Shown here piece after piece: positions 51,171 through 63,310 of a DNA stretch of 64,000 nt. The stretch is from Helopsaltes ochotensis (lineage: Eukaryota; Chordata; Aves; Passeriformes; Locustellidae), in the NCBI GenBank assembly GCA_013400155.1, contig VXBM01000008.1, forward strand, positions 1 to 64,000. The letters are read 5' to 3'. The notes below the pieces were generated by a model. The model was not told the DNA's origin. It saw only the letters and a program-made list of their open reading frames with translations, and did not search any database. The position numbers and the translations under genes were made by a program. The first letter of the stretch is position 1; the number at the start of each line of letters is the position of its first letter.

Positions 51171-51249
<79 letters not shown>
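51171..51249. repeat. 79-base uninterrupted poly(A) run
   Basis: Seventy-nine consecutive A residues between GGAATGGC and GGTGTCCC. There is no poly(A) signal in the preceding 40 bases and no recognisable retrocopied sequence. Bird CR1 elements do not end in poly(A), so a LINE tail is not a simple explanation. It could be an expanded homopolymer, a retroposed non-coding transcript tail, or an error at a homopolymer in the assembly. Confidence 0.95.
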
Positions 51250-51251
<2 letters not shown>

Positions 51252-53714
51252 TGTCCCAGCCTTTGATGAGCATATTTGTGCAGCTTAGAAGTTTCATCCC
51301 AGAAGAGTAAATGTATTCTCGACAGCTGGAATACTTACTGATAGCACCAGGGCTCTTTTCTACTAATACCTCTCTTCAAGTAATACTGAGCTAATCATGG
51401 GATAGATGTTGATTCCCTGCTCTTCATGCATTGTTTCATAAACTCTAGGCTGCAATCTCTAATGACCACTTCCACATGTAGTAGTAGACCCCTGAGTCCT
51501 CTCTTGGGTCTTACAAATGCTTTCTCCCCTTTATCAAGATCCAAGATGTAGTATGTGTCTACTCTTTGATACTGCAAGAATTTTCCTTTCCTTACTTTAT
51601 TAGTTCTAGATGCTAGTGCACAGTGCACCATGTTCAAACAAATAGAAAGAAATAAAGGGTCTGCTTGCCTTGTGGGCTAGTATTCAGGAGTCCCTGCATC
51701 ATACCTGTTCAGCCTCTGGTGAAGGGCGAGCATGTGAAAGTTGATGTCCAAATTACCACTACTAAGGCAATTTAAAATAGACTACTCTCCTACACAAAGG
51801 CAAACTTCTATAGGAGCTCAAAGAACAAGTTGATGGCTATAAATTTCTCTGTTTGGGCAGTAGGTTTCTTCACTACCAGCAATGAAATAGAATATGGAAG
51901 AGGTGTTTTGTTAGGACCCATCACTGTGTCTCCCTTCTGCTTTAATAAACAGATGTAACGCAGGCTTCATATTTCCTCTGAACACTAAGTTTTTATGATA
52001 TTTTCCTAGTTACTGGTAAATTTAAAATTATTATTGAAATACAGGTTTAGTTGCAAATCTTGATGTTGTCCCTAGCCTCATTCCATACTATGCAATGTGG
52101 AAATAATTGCAAACCCATAGAGTTGTAAAGCCATCAAAAAAACACAGCAGAGTATACCCATAAGGCTGTCTTGGACATCAGGAAATAACTGAGCCTCAAG
52201 AAGAGTTGGCAGGGACTTAAATATATGGAGTACAGTTGGCTGTATTGGAAAGGTGAAGCACCAGCACATGGTGCCAGGGTGAGGTTCCAACCCACACACT
52301 GCTGCTTCTATCTGCCCTCCATTTAGTTCTGCCTTTGAACAAAATCCTGCCTTATTAAGGATTCTCTATGGAATCAAGCTAATTGTCTTCTTAAACACTC
52401 ACAACAAGATAAAACCTTTACTATACTTTATTTTCCAGCAGATTTTTCATTTACAGAATTGTAAATACACAAGCGATAAGAGCTTTCTGCATTATACACT
52501 GGATATCAAGCCTCTAATTACATTTCAACTGTGAAAGCTAACTGTTACAAAAATGCTTTCTTCATGGGACACAAACTAGATGCTTGCTCATTTGGTATAA
52601 TACCACTGAGACCTCAAGCTGCTAGAATTTCCAAAGGTATATCTGAAGGAAAATAATTACATACTTTCTACCATTTTTGTCATGTGAAGGAAATAAAAAT
52701 TGAGCTTCATACAGTAACTGATAATTTAAGAGTCTTTAAATAATTCCCAAACACTTTACTTTATGAAACTTGAAAACAAAACAGTTACACTAGCAGTAAC
52801 TGCAGAAAAAAAATGTATAACTAAGTATAACTATACCTGTGTAACAAAGCACATTATGAATCATGAAAAATTCAGCACTTAGCACATGGGAAGATGTTGT
52901 AAAAACTGTGATTAGTACAGAAGCTGCCACAGCTACTAAGCATACTTGAAGCATCAAGTGGTGTTCAAGATGGTAAATAATGGAGAGGGTTATAATCACC
53001 CTGCTAAAATAGCACAGATTACAGATATTTATAGTCAATTAAGTGATCAATGCATTTACTGTATAGCAACTTATAACTTATCACTAAGTTGCAATACTGG
53101 TACTGATATTGGTGTGAGGTTTTCAAAGAACTTTCTGTGCTGTGGATTACTAAACTTCAGCACATGTGGGAGACAATATTTATGAAGAAGAAAAAATCCA
53201 TAAAAATGTGTTTTCAGAGCAGCTCAGTTTTCTTGCCTAACAAGCCTGTTTCAAAAGGTACAATCATCTGTAGCCCTTCCTGAACTCAGTGGAGGTGTTG
53301 GTCACTAGCCCGTCTAAAACAGATGCAAAGATTTATAGTTCTGACTTCAGAGGATAGATGAAATATAAAGAACTTGTAGTTCCTATTGGGGAAGCCATTT
53401 GTTCTTCTACCGTGGTCTGAAAAACACCTGTACAGTATCTTACTACACATCTGCCTGTATCAGTCACTGTGTACAGGAAACAGCACCTGGAAGAAAGCGA
53501 TCACTTTGGCAAATTCAATACTATATAGTCAGGCTTTTGGGAATTTTAGTCTGCTCAATAACTGTAAAAAAGGCAGTGTCTGGGGATTTTACAGGTACCT
53601 TTTAGAAAATCAGCCAATAAGTCAGGTTTAAAGGTCAGATATTCCTGCCTACACAGAGTATTTACAATTCTAAATGACTAAACTGAAGGATTAACAGGAG
53701 TGACTATAGATGGA
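51250..53714. other. Unique AT-rich non-coding DNA, no gene seen
   Basis: No gene, RNA gene or young repeat recognised; frames are at most 82 codons. Confidence 0.55.
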
Positions 53715-53866
53715 CTACTGTGTTGCTGCCTGGGTCTAGCTGCAGGGAGTGGCAATAGATCCTTGTCAACAGGGAGACAAGGGCTAGGACATTCCCAGCA
53801 GTGGGAGTCAACTGATGTTGACGATCTACAAGCAGGAACGACAACGAAAGCCCAAAAAGCAAAGAC

Positions 53867-53872
53867 TTTAAT
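53867..53872 (-). promoter_or_regulatory. ATTAAA poly(A) signal of the - strand LTR
   Basis: Reads ATTAAA on the - strand about 75 bases after the TATA box, followed by a T/G-rich stretch, as expected for the R/U5 part of the LTR. ATTAAA is the commonest natural variant of AATAAA. Confidence 0.6.
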
Positions 53873-53940
53873 AGCAAAACAAAGAAATAAGCCATACATA
53901 TAGAGCTCCTTCAAAGACTCGGAACTGAGGAAAGCATGAC

Positions 53941-53949
53941 ATTTATATA
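53941..53949 (-). promoter_or_regulatory. TATA box of the - strand LTR
   Basis: Reads TATATAAAT on the - strand, upstream of the ATTAAA signal in element orientation. It is the likely U3 core promoter; present activity is unknown. Confidence 0.6.
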
Positions 53950-54185
53950 GGAATTATCTGAGTGTAGGGAACCAATGAGCAATGAGAACTAAAAACATTA
54001 CTATATATGGACTATGTTACCAACCAATCATAACCCAGAACATTTTCTTATAAGGAATTGCTTTGTTAGCATAACTATACCTATAGTCCTGTTATCCTTG
54101 CCATAACCCAACTAGATATTTCCTTTCTTAGCATCCTGCTTCCCGAGGCCTTAAGTTGATGCCTTTGTTGTTAACAAAGGCTAGC

Positions 54186-54213
54186 TATCCATCCCAACCA
54201 GTTGGGATGGATA
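54186..54213. repeat. 13-bp-arm palindrome at the 5' end of the - strand LTR
   Basis: TATCCATCCCAAC at 54186-54198 and its exact complement GTTGGGATGGATA at 54201-54213 are separated by two bases, CA. It lies 5 bases inside the LTR terminus at 54218, where integrase recognises the ends and U3 enhancers start. It may be a transcription-factor dimer site or a chance feature of the family. Confidence 0.9.
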
Positions 54214-54224
54214 CTACACTACTG

Positions 54225-54429
54225 CACAGCTAGGAAGAGTAGATCTGCACTGTTCATCCTAATACGGGAACATTTACTACTCACTCTGCACCAGTTAAGT
54301 CTATTTACTTATGCCCATCACCACTTAGTATCATCTGCTCTAGCAAAAGTTTGCAAGTAGAGGGCTTATTCCCAAAATTCACTGCAAGAAGCCAAATCCA
54401 TGGTTGAAAAACCTCTGCTAAATGACAAG
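54225..54429. other. Spacer between two LTRs
   Basis: About 205 bases of unique sequence with no gene or motif recognised. Confidence 0.5.
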
Positions 54430-55402
54430 TGTGAGGGCCTAAAGAGCACAGTTGCCTGTCTCAAACAAGGCCACACAAAGACTTTGCCGTGAGATAAGCA
54501 CAGAATGGAGCACTAGCTCCAGGCCTGGTGGAGGGGAGGTCTGGTCAGCACATCCTGGTTAACATGCCTGGACAAAAACTCCCACTGTGGCAAACAGCGT
54601 AAAGAAGCAACTGCTCATACACATGTCACCAACCAAAAAAAGATGACCCCAAGTTATGGAACAAATGGCATCTGTGACCATCAACAGCAACTGAAGCCCC
54701 CACAAATATGTCTCCATGGTTACCTGGAAGTTGGACTGTAACATAAGCCGCCACAGCAGGAGCTTGAGATAAGGTAAAGATGGTACCATTATATGGGTGC
54801 TATCCCAGACCTAGGGGGAACTTAGCAAACCTAAGGGAGAAGAATGTCCACTGATAATGGACAAAAAGAATGCACAATTTGTGGGTCACAAGGAAAGCCG
54901 ATTTGGCAACTGTGCAGAAATTAGCTCCAACTGGGTAAAATGTTCCCCAGCAGGAGGAAGATCATGAACACTGACTCACAACCTACCAACTCAAGAAAGC
55001 AACAATTCAAGAGAAAGACTGACCATGTAGATTAATTAGCATTAGAGGTGACGGAATAATTTAACCCATAGAACAAGAGAACTGTGAAGCCAATGAGCAT
55101 TAGTTCCTTTGTTTGCTAAGATCAATAAATAATGAAAAGTTTTGACTTACATAGGAACTGTCACCACCCAGGGTGAAAAAGGACAAGCAGGATGTCACTG
55201 GATCCATGGATTGTGACTATTTTCTGCTTGTTTATCCTCTTTCTACCCACATCCCACTTCCCCCCACCCTTTCTATTTCTTTCTCTCTCTCTGTCTCACA
55301 TCTGCTGTTAAATAAAACACATATTATTGATTTCAGCATATGATCTTGTTTGCACCTTAATTTGAGCAATAGTGAGCATCCCTCACTATTCAGATCTTAA
55401 CA
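54430..55402 (+). mobile_element. Long LTR-like element (973 bp)
   Basis: The element starts TGTGAGGGCC at 54430 and ends CTTAACA at 55402, with TGT...ACA termini. Near the 3' end are a pyrimidine tract (55266-55298) and GTTAAATAAAACACATATTA with AATAAA at about 55311, followed by about 90 bases, as in an R-U5 region. A second AATAAA lies at about 55125. The whole reads like an avian ERVL-type LTR from memory, but the family was not named. No clean target duplication is visible with these ends; ACAAG occurs at 54425-54429 and again at 55400-55404, overlapping the proposed right end. The termini may thus be off by a few bases. No gag, pol or env sequence is present. Confidence 0.6.
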
Positions 55403-58400
55403 AGGACCTATACAAAAGATGAAGGATCATGAAAGTATCAGCACTCACAGAGGCTGGGAATCTGCTGGAACTACATGGGTAGTCCAACTATAATCTCTAA
55501 CTTTACCCTTCCTATTCAGAAGGCCACAGCATGATTAGTTCATTATTTACTTCTTAGTTGCTCCCTTATTATGCTGTAGATGAACATTTTTAGCCTACAT
55601 TTCAAGCCAGGGTGTTGTCATGGTTTAAGTGAATTACTGCCAAGGTGGTAGTAGCTACAGGGGGGTGAAATAACAGTAGATATCCTCTCCTTCTTGAGCT
55701 TTTTCCAAATTTCAGATGAGCTGTGTGATCCTCTACCTTGAACACAGAAGAGCTGTGTTTGCACATATTTCACTAACCAGCACCTCCTGTACCCTCCCTC
55801 CTGCACCCTCTCTCCTGCCTCCTCTGCCACCCCCAGTCAGAAATTTCCTGATCCCTCCAGGCACTGGTGAATTTTTCCCTCCCCAAATCAGTTGCTGTTT
55901 GGAGACATGTGGGCTTAGCAGGTCTCTGAGGCAAGACACAACACATTGGGCCAATGCTGATGATTTAGTGCAGAAGATCATGTGCACTTGTGGTACTATA
56001 AAAATAATAAATTTCTTCCAAGGGAGGTACTTTCCTTTCCCTCCAGTGCCTAGTTGAAATACACAATGCTATCTAAAAGAATAATTTCTTTCCACTGGCA
56101 ACATGTACTGGAGATATTTAAACGGCGTACATGGGTTCTGCCAGGTTATTGATGGAAAACTGAGCGCAAATTTCTTGTTCTAGTTCCAGATTCAACTATG
56201 ACTCTCAGGTAGCTGATAATCTGAGAGAAGCATAAAGGATCTACAGTATATATACACAGGAGAAGGAGGAGGAAAAAAAAAAAAGAAAAGATAGAATGTT
56301 TTCCCTCTTTTTCTTTTTCTCTTCAGTACCATTTTACTTGATTCTGGTTTTTTCTTTAGATGTATATTTTAAGAGATTTTTTCTTTGCTTATATATTATT
56401 AATAGGTTATTTTTAATCTTTGTATGTAATATATATCCCAATGTTCAAAGGGCATGCAAACATTTTCCTTTTCTGGGGCTTTTCCTGTGCATATGTTCTT
56501 TTATTCTATTTTGGTGAATTTTTTTTCTGCATTCTAAGATTGCATGAGAAAAAAAGAGCAGCTCTTTTCTGTGACATAAGATTCATGAGTATTTCCAAAA
56601 ATAGCATTTTGTGATAACACCAAAAGTGTCTTAATTTTATATAAGCCTAATTTTTCACTGCTTAACAGTCTTGGAAAAAAATTCAGAACTCCAAAGTAGC
56701 CATGAAAGGAAGATAGCCTGATGGTCTAAAATCCAAGGATAAGCATCATCTCACATACAAAGACGTTTATGGTTATTATTTTATCTCTTTTATAGTTTTA
56801 TAAGCCACAACCTCATAAATCTTAGTGAAATATAAGAATTTCTGAATTCATTCTCAAGACTTACAACACCGGGTTCTGCTTATTTAGTAATGACCTTTTC
56901 CATAAGCTAGAAAAGACGTAATTATATTTGTCATTGAATTTATGGAAGCGAAAAATACCAATTGAAATTTCAACAAGAGTGACAGATGTAAACACAACTG
57001 TTCCTTTATGACCATTTTTATATGACTTTGTGGATTTAAGGAAGAATATGGTCTCATTAAACTATCTCCTGAATGCAGAGTTGTTTCTTATAAAGTAAAT
57101 TTTTAAATACTGTGCCTAAAATAATTTGCACCATTCATATTTATCTCTTTCCAAAAAACTATGACTTTTCTTTCAAGTCATATCACACTAATGCAAAGCA
57201 AAGCACAGAATTACGACACCAATTATTTTCTCTCAGCTGCTGCATAGTAACAATGAGTGTTTATTTTTAAAACAAAAAATTAGTACAAGATTATAAAAAA
57301 AGTGTTTTGTTCCCAGAAAAAGGCTTTAGGTGTCTAAAGTACAAGCCAAATTAAATACAAATTTGCTACCATTATCTAATCAAAACCAAAATATTTCTGT
57401 CACCTCATTATGGTTTATACTTTATAATTTACGTTATTAAAAATGCCCTTGACTATTTTCAATCTAGAACTTTAAAATGCTATCTTTTTCATGCATGTCC
57501 CTTAATAAAAGTACCTTCAATGAATAGCACCATCATTTCCTACCTATCCTCAAGTAAGACCTGAGAATACTACGCAAAATACAATTTGTTCTGTGAATTG
57601 CTCTCTGAGCTGTTACCTTGTGTGAACCGAATACAAGCAGGTAACACCAACACAGCCACAATGCACAGCTGAAGTGCCAAGAAAATACTTATTGTAAAAC
57701 TTATTTTTCTGTCAAAACAGTGACACATACACTGCAAAGTTTATTTCATCTTAGCAGGGGCAAAAAGCAGAGAGTCCTGAACCCTGCCTATTACATATCA
57801 AAAGCCTGGTACAGGCACAAATCTTCACAAGGCTGTGATTTACAATCTCCAATCTTCTAATCTGCCTTCTCCCCTTTCTTCTAGACCTGTGAAGAATGCT
57901 TTTTTAAGTCCTTTACAGCATTCTCTTGGCTGACTTCTCTAGATAGACAGAAAACAATGTGAATTTTCCCAGACTGAATATTCTTAGCACTTTTCGGCTG
58001 CAAGGTCATCTTGAGAGAAAACAATTCAAAACCTGACTTTTTTTCCTCAGAAGTCTTCAATTTTTAACCCATTCCCCCTTCCATATAATTTTAAAACCTG
58101 CAATTGCCACTAACCCATCTCTGTGTTTCCTGCAATAATGATTTCCTTTCTGCTTGCTTCTTACATCAAACAAAAATATGAATGCTTCTTTATTGACAAT
58201 AGAGAGCTGTCAGCTGTTCATCTTGCAGGCAGCTTGAGAACTGAGTAGAAAAAGCCATTTGCAGTGGGTAAATAACCTTTATAGATAATGTAATATTTTT
58301 TTAAGAGCCCAAAGACACCTTACAGGATCCAAAATATTACTTATGTGGCTAATCTACTGCTAAATTTCTAAATTCAGAGAAGAAAACTAAAAAATCTCTA

Positions 58401-61400
58401 CCTTACTCTTTCAGATGCTTGGATCAATACTTGCATTTGCGTTTTTCGGTGAAAACTCCTTTCTGTCTGTGAAGCTGTGCTTTTGCACATACTAAAGGAA
58501 CCTATTGCTTAAGCTGATGAAACTTTTCTCCTATGTAACATTTTGTGATTCACAAACCAAATGTTTCTCAGCATTATGTCCCTGGAATGTCCAGAATTTC
58601 TTGGTGTATGCTGAATTCTGATGCAGAAGCAGAGGATTCAGCATTCCCACTCATCATCATTTAAATGAAACAGCAGGCAATGTTTAAGGGGATCAGAGAT
58701 AAAGTGGGAGTTAGTTCTTCTCCCCACAGTCAGTTTGCAGAGAATCTCCTAATTAGTCAGTGACACAATAGACACTGGGAGACCTTTCTAGTGCTCTTGG
58801 TTGCAACTGCACTTGAGAGAACCCAAAGGAACCCAAAACCGGAGAGGACATCTCAGCAGAAACATCATTTCATATCTTGACAAACGGGCTCTCACACGAG
58901 AATTGCTCCTCCCCTCCCTGATGCTTCTCTGGTTTTCCAGATGGCTATCTGACGTAAATGACACCAGATTCCACAGGACAGGTAGTAGAGCCTCTCATTC
59001 CCCAATCCTTCTATTTCTCACTCTCCCCAGGACCCCTACTGCTTTTTACACCAAGAGAGTTTTGCACAGAGGAGCAGAAGGGGCCTTCTTCAAGAACACA
59101 GCAAGGAACCCCAGCTTCAGCTCTGGGCGGGATCTGAGTGAAGGGACTTCACTTACATCATTCTCTTTGGTCCTTCACTTGCCTTGGCATAGGTCTTACT
59201 GTCCTGCCTGAAACTCAATCAACTCACAAGATACTGCAAACTCTACTGCAGAACACGGAGTAGAGCTGTGCCTTTACTCCGACTTCCTGAACCACAGGCA
59301 ATACACAAACCAGTGTCATTGTATGTCAGATCAAATGATATGAATTAAATTCCATGTAGAGTAGTATGGCTATAATGATTCCCTATGTCTTAACACTTCA
59401 TACCAGCAATGCAACCCCATTTGGGCACTTTCAGTCACAGACAGTAATTAACCAATGCAGTGTGGGGTGTACAGAGCATTCCCCATCAACACAAGCAACT
59501 CAGGAGGACTTAAGTAATTGATGGGTTAGTCAATATGCTTTATCAGTGACTCCTCACTTTTAGCAGAAAAATACCCCACCTAACAATACTCTTTTGATTA
59601 TAATTCTGCCATAGTCCTAATTTTGACAACTCCTTCTCTCTCTGTTGTACCACCAAACTCAACACTTCCTTTTTTTGTATAAGGAATGCAAACAGTCTTA
59701 TACCTACATGGAACTCACTGCATTTTCAAACATCAAAAATAGAAGCCTATTATTTATGAAAATATAAAGACTTTATTAACAGGAAATACAAGTTCTTCTA
59801 TTTCAAAATGACAACAACAAAAGACAGCATTTTTCTAGTTGGAAATCTGTACACCAGCAATCAGGTTGCAAATAGTCCACAAAGAATACTGAAGAGGGCA
59901 AGTTATTCAATAAAATTATAGAGACTGTTCCAAGAAAAATAAAATGAAGCCCAGATAAACAGGGAAAATTATTTCAGACTCTTCACCTTATGCAGTAAAT
60001 AGCTGGTTTGGGAACAGAGAGGTTTCCATAGGGAAAGGTGACCACAGGTGCTCTGTCCCTAAGGAGAAAGTCCAGAAGATGGTGGGCACTGTGAACCTCA
60101 GGGGGAGCTGACCGGCAGCATGAAGTGACCGATAGAGCTCCCTGCAACCACAGGGGAGCCTGGCACTCTCTAGCATTATGATTGTCATTTAGATAATATG
60201 AATATAACTATCCCATTACTCCCCCAGAATATGCTCATAGCTGAACCACTGAAGAACTGGCAAATTGCTCTAATTTTTTTTCTGAGAGCTTATTGCTCAC
60301 AAGGGAATGGTTCTTCCTCTATTTTTCCAGCTGTTAAATTACTTTCAAGGACAATTTTGGGCATGAACATTTGCTGCAGTGACTTCAGAAGAGCTGAGGA
60401 AGTGATGTGGTGAATGTCACTGTAGTTTAAATTATGTGAAATCTGGAAAAATCCTATTTTAAAGGCTTTTTTGTAGTTGGAAAGTCAGGAACTACAATAA
60501 CATTTTTTACTTTTCAAAGTAGTTTCTGAGTGTGCTTTCCTACAAATCCTACCATTCACATCAGAAATCCATTCATCTTTTCACCAGAAAAGAATGGTTT
60601 GATAGTGATACCTTCAATAAATTGAAAGGGCGGGACTGTCTTCCAACAGCTGGTGTGTGTTACAAGGATATTGTGGTGGTTGAATTCTGGTCATCAATTT
60701 ACTACAGAGAGACAACACCAAAATAACCCTTTAAGCAGCTTTCTACCCAATCCTTAACTATTATCACAATGAAAGTAAATTCCCTTTGAAATTCTAGCTT
60801 CATTAGGGGGAAAAAAAGACAATAGACATAGTGTTTTTTAAGAAAGTGAAGATTACAGCCAGAGAATAAATTATATTTCTGTATAAAAAAAGCTTACACT
60901 AAAGCAAAAGTACAAAATGTCAACCTTTCACAAGCTTTGCATCTTTTAACATTAGTATGTGGGCACATTCACCAGATGAAGACGACTCATTTGAAAAATA
61001 AAAGGGAACTATTTGTAGCTTGAAATTCTCATGACACTTTTACACTGAGTTTAATATTAATTTTAATGGCAAAATTAAAGGGTAATCTACTTTAAACAAC
61101 ATTTCTAAAGAACAAACAAATCATTAAAACAAATGACTAACATAAATATGATACCTTAGTAAACTGTGCAAACACTGATGCTCAGCAGTGCAGAAGGCAG
61201 AAGCTGAGGACATAATGTCCCCAAGCACCACATCTAACGGTCCTAACAATAGTCTTTTGTTAGTCTTTTGTTCATTAGGCTGATAACCATTAATATGTAA
61301 TGCTTTGCATGCATCATAGCTCAAACTAGAAAATGGAAGAGTGCAATTCAAAATTCATTAGACAACTTTTCCCAAGACCTGGAAGTTTCACAACTCCCCA

Positions 61401-63175
61401 GCACCCACTGAAGTCAGCCCTCTGAGTGCTTTCTGATCCCAAACTCAAGCACTAGGAGTAATGAGATCCACATCAACTGGCCAGGAGATTCGTTGGAGAA
61501 TGGACAAGGCCCTGAAAAATAGTGCTGTTCCTAAGGAAGATGTTAACATTGTTTGTGCTGTATCTTACAGATATAAATAAAGAAAGGATTGAATATAATG
61601 TTTCATTTTTGGTCTTGATCCAAAGCAGGAGATCCAGTCGAGATATTAGGCACCAGATGAGAACAATAATCTATGAAGGTTGCCATCAGGGGCAGCTGCT
61701 TGTGCGTTCAGTTACAAATAGCTCTTTCTACACAGCCGTATGGACATCCTACTGTGTTTATGTAATTTGGGCACAAATGCACAATCCCGGTGTGAGTCAC
61801 CGCAGTCTTCCCCATGTGTTACAAAATTCATTAGACTCTAGTCCCCAGCCATAAAAGAAAACCAATGCTTTGCTGTCGAACACATACTTCAGTGTCCTTG
61901 ATTTCCATACAAGCTCACTATGAGCTATCTTCTGGCTTTCAACATGGCCTCTCCAGAGCAGGGACTCTGTCTGCCAGCTCTGGGAACTGCCAGAAGACAT
62001 TTCAGTTTCCTCAGAAAGCTGAGCAAGCCTCAGCTGTCCTTGGAGGATCCTCTGACATGAGGATGTTTGGGGTCCTTGAAACACTGCTGAAATGTTGTGT
62101 CCCTTCCCAAGAGAATGCAGCCCATGACAGGCTGCGTAGGAGGTAATGACACAGCAATAGCTTAACCCTCATCCTCTGCAACATGATTTCCACTGTTTTC
62201 CTCTTGCTGATTCTTTACCAAAACAGCGAATTCAAGTACCTCCACTCTAAAATACACCTACTGATTAGAAAGCCTCAGTAATAACCTGATGCTCACAGCT
62301 AACTCTTAATAAACTCTGAAGCATATAGTGTAAGCAGGGAGGGATTCTTCTCTGGGGCTCTTGCCTTTTTGCATCATTATCTGCAGAGGATCAAGAGTGT
62401 TGCTGAGTTTTCTGAGCCAGAGTGTGACTAAGAACCTTTTATCTGTTTTGCGGGTATCATAAAAGCCTGAGTTTAACATTAGAAAATATAGCGCACAGAG
62501 TTACCTCCAGTAACACTGCACCCCACCTCTCATTCCACAAAAATTAGGGCTGTGGTGTAGTTAGGAATCTTCAGAGAACGAGCCTGACTGTCTCTCCACC
62601 ACACTCAGCACTAGGCAAATGGGTTTTTTTCCATCCCAGCCGTGCATCTGAGTTGTCAGTGCCAACTGCATTAGTACTTCAAATGTTAAGCTAACTTTTT
62701 TGACAACTTCACAGTTGTTAGTTCTATATACATTATAAGTCATTCCTTCACATCTGATAATGATTTGAAGTTAGGATTAACAGACTGATTTTCATAGGTA
62801 CTTGTCAGTAACTGTGAATTTTCTGCGTTTACGACAATTTGTGAGCTTCTGGAATGCACACCGAGGTTTTCTGGGAGAACACAAATCTTAAAAGCACTGA
62901 GCATATTCAGCTTCTCCTCTGATTGATATTCTTCACTCATTATAGGCATGTGCTCATGCACTGACAGAAGGATCAGTACTGTTGTTTTATTTATCTCTTT
63001 CTAAAATGCAATTATACATTCAAAATATGACAATTTCTTCTTCTCAATAGCTTTGGCACTCAATGAGAGTGTTAATAAATAATTTTTATTGTTACTGCTC
63101 TGATATTTTCCGCAAGTGTCTTGTTATAGGAAAAATGGTCTTTATCCCTAAGTTCTCTCTCTTGTTTCTCATGTT
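55403..63175. other. Unique AT-rich non-coding DNA, no gene called
   Basis: Almost 8 kb without a supported gene. The longest frame (58801-59211, 136 codons) opens with TTG and has no recognised motif. A C/T-rich patch with CCCTCCTGCACC-like words lies at about 55780-55840, an A-rich run at 56271-56284, and a short tandem TAGTCTTTTGT at about 61252-61272. No RNA gene or young mobile element was recognised. Confidence 0.55.
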
Positions 63176-63310
63176 TGTTTGGGGGCTTTGGTTTTGTTTT
63201 ATGGTTTCTTTTTTGTTGTTGTTGGGTTTGGGGGTTTTTTGGGTTTTTTTGTTTTGGAGTTGGGGTTTTTTGGAGAGGAGAGCTTGATTGGGTTGGGGTT
63301 TTTTTGAAAG
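63176..63310 (+). repeat. Second G/T-rich low-complexity tract
   Basis: About 130 bases dominated by T and G runs on the + strand, with several G runs of three or more (63181-63185, 63224-63226, 63230-63234, 63241-63243, 63262-63265). Composition matches the tract at 3977-4250, but with longer loops between G runs, so quadruplex potential is weaker. Frames through it are compositional artefacts. Confidence 0.85.

Larger units (their letters stand above)
53715..54224 (-). mobile_element. Solo LTR, ERVK-like, - strand, exact 6-bp target duplication
   Basis: The LTR spans 53721-54218 (498 bp). On the + strand it starts TGTTGCTGCC and ends ATACTACA, and it is flanked by identical CTACTG hexamers at 53715-53720 and 54219-54224, the 6-bp duplication typical of class II elements. 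Orientation is -: read that way it has TATATAAATG (53939-53949 region), then ATTAAA (53867-53872) as poly(A) signal, in the proper order. Read in element orientation, its first 33 bases contain a near-perfect palindrome (54186-54213). No internal retroviral genes remain. It is a different family from the LTR at 11212-11547. Confidence 0.9.

Noticed and set aside
55616..55628. TGTCATGGTTTAA, the start of a common avian LTR
   Set aside because: Only these 13 bases match; the following sequence does not continue like the LTR.
58801..59211. 136-codon open frame on the + strand
   Set aside because: It starts with TTG, has no recognised domain and shows no promoter or splice context; such lengths occur by chance in locally GC-richer stretches.
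60671..60700. Possible reverse-strand ERVL LTR end (TGTGGTGG-TTGA)
   Set aside because: Similarity stops after about 20 bases and no further LTR words follow.
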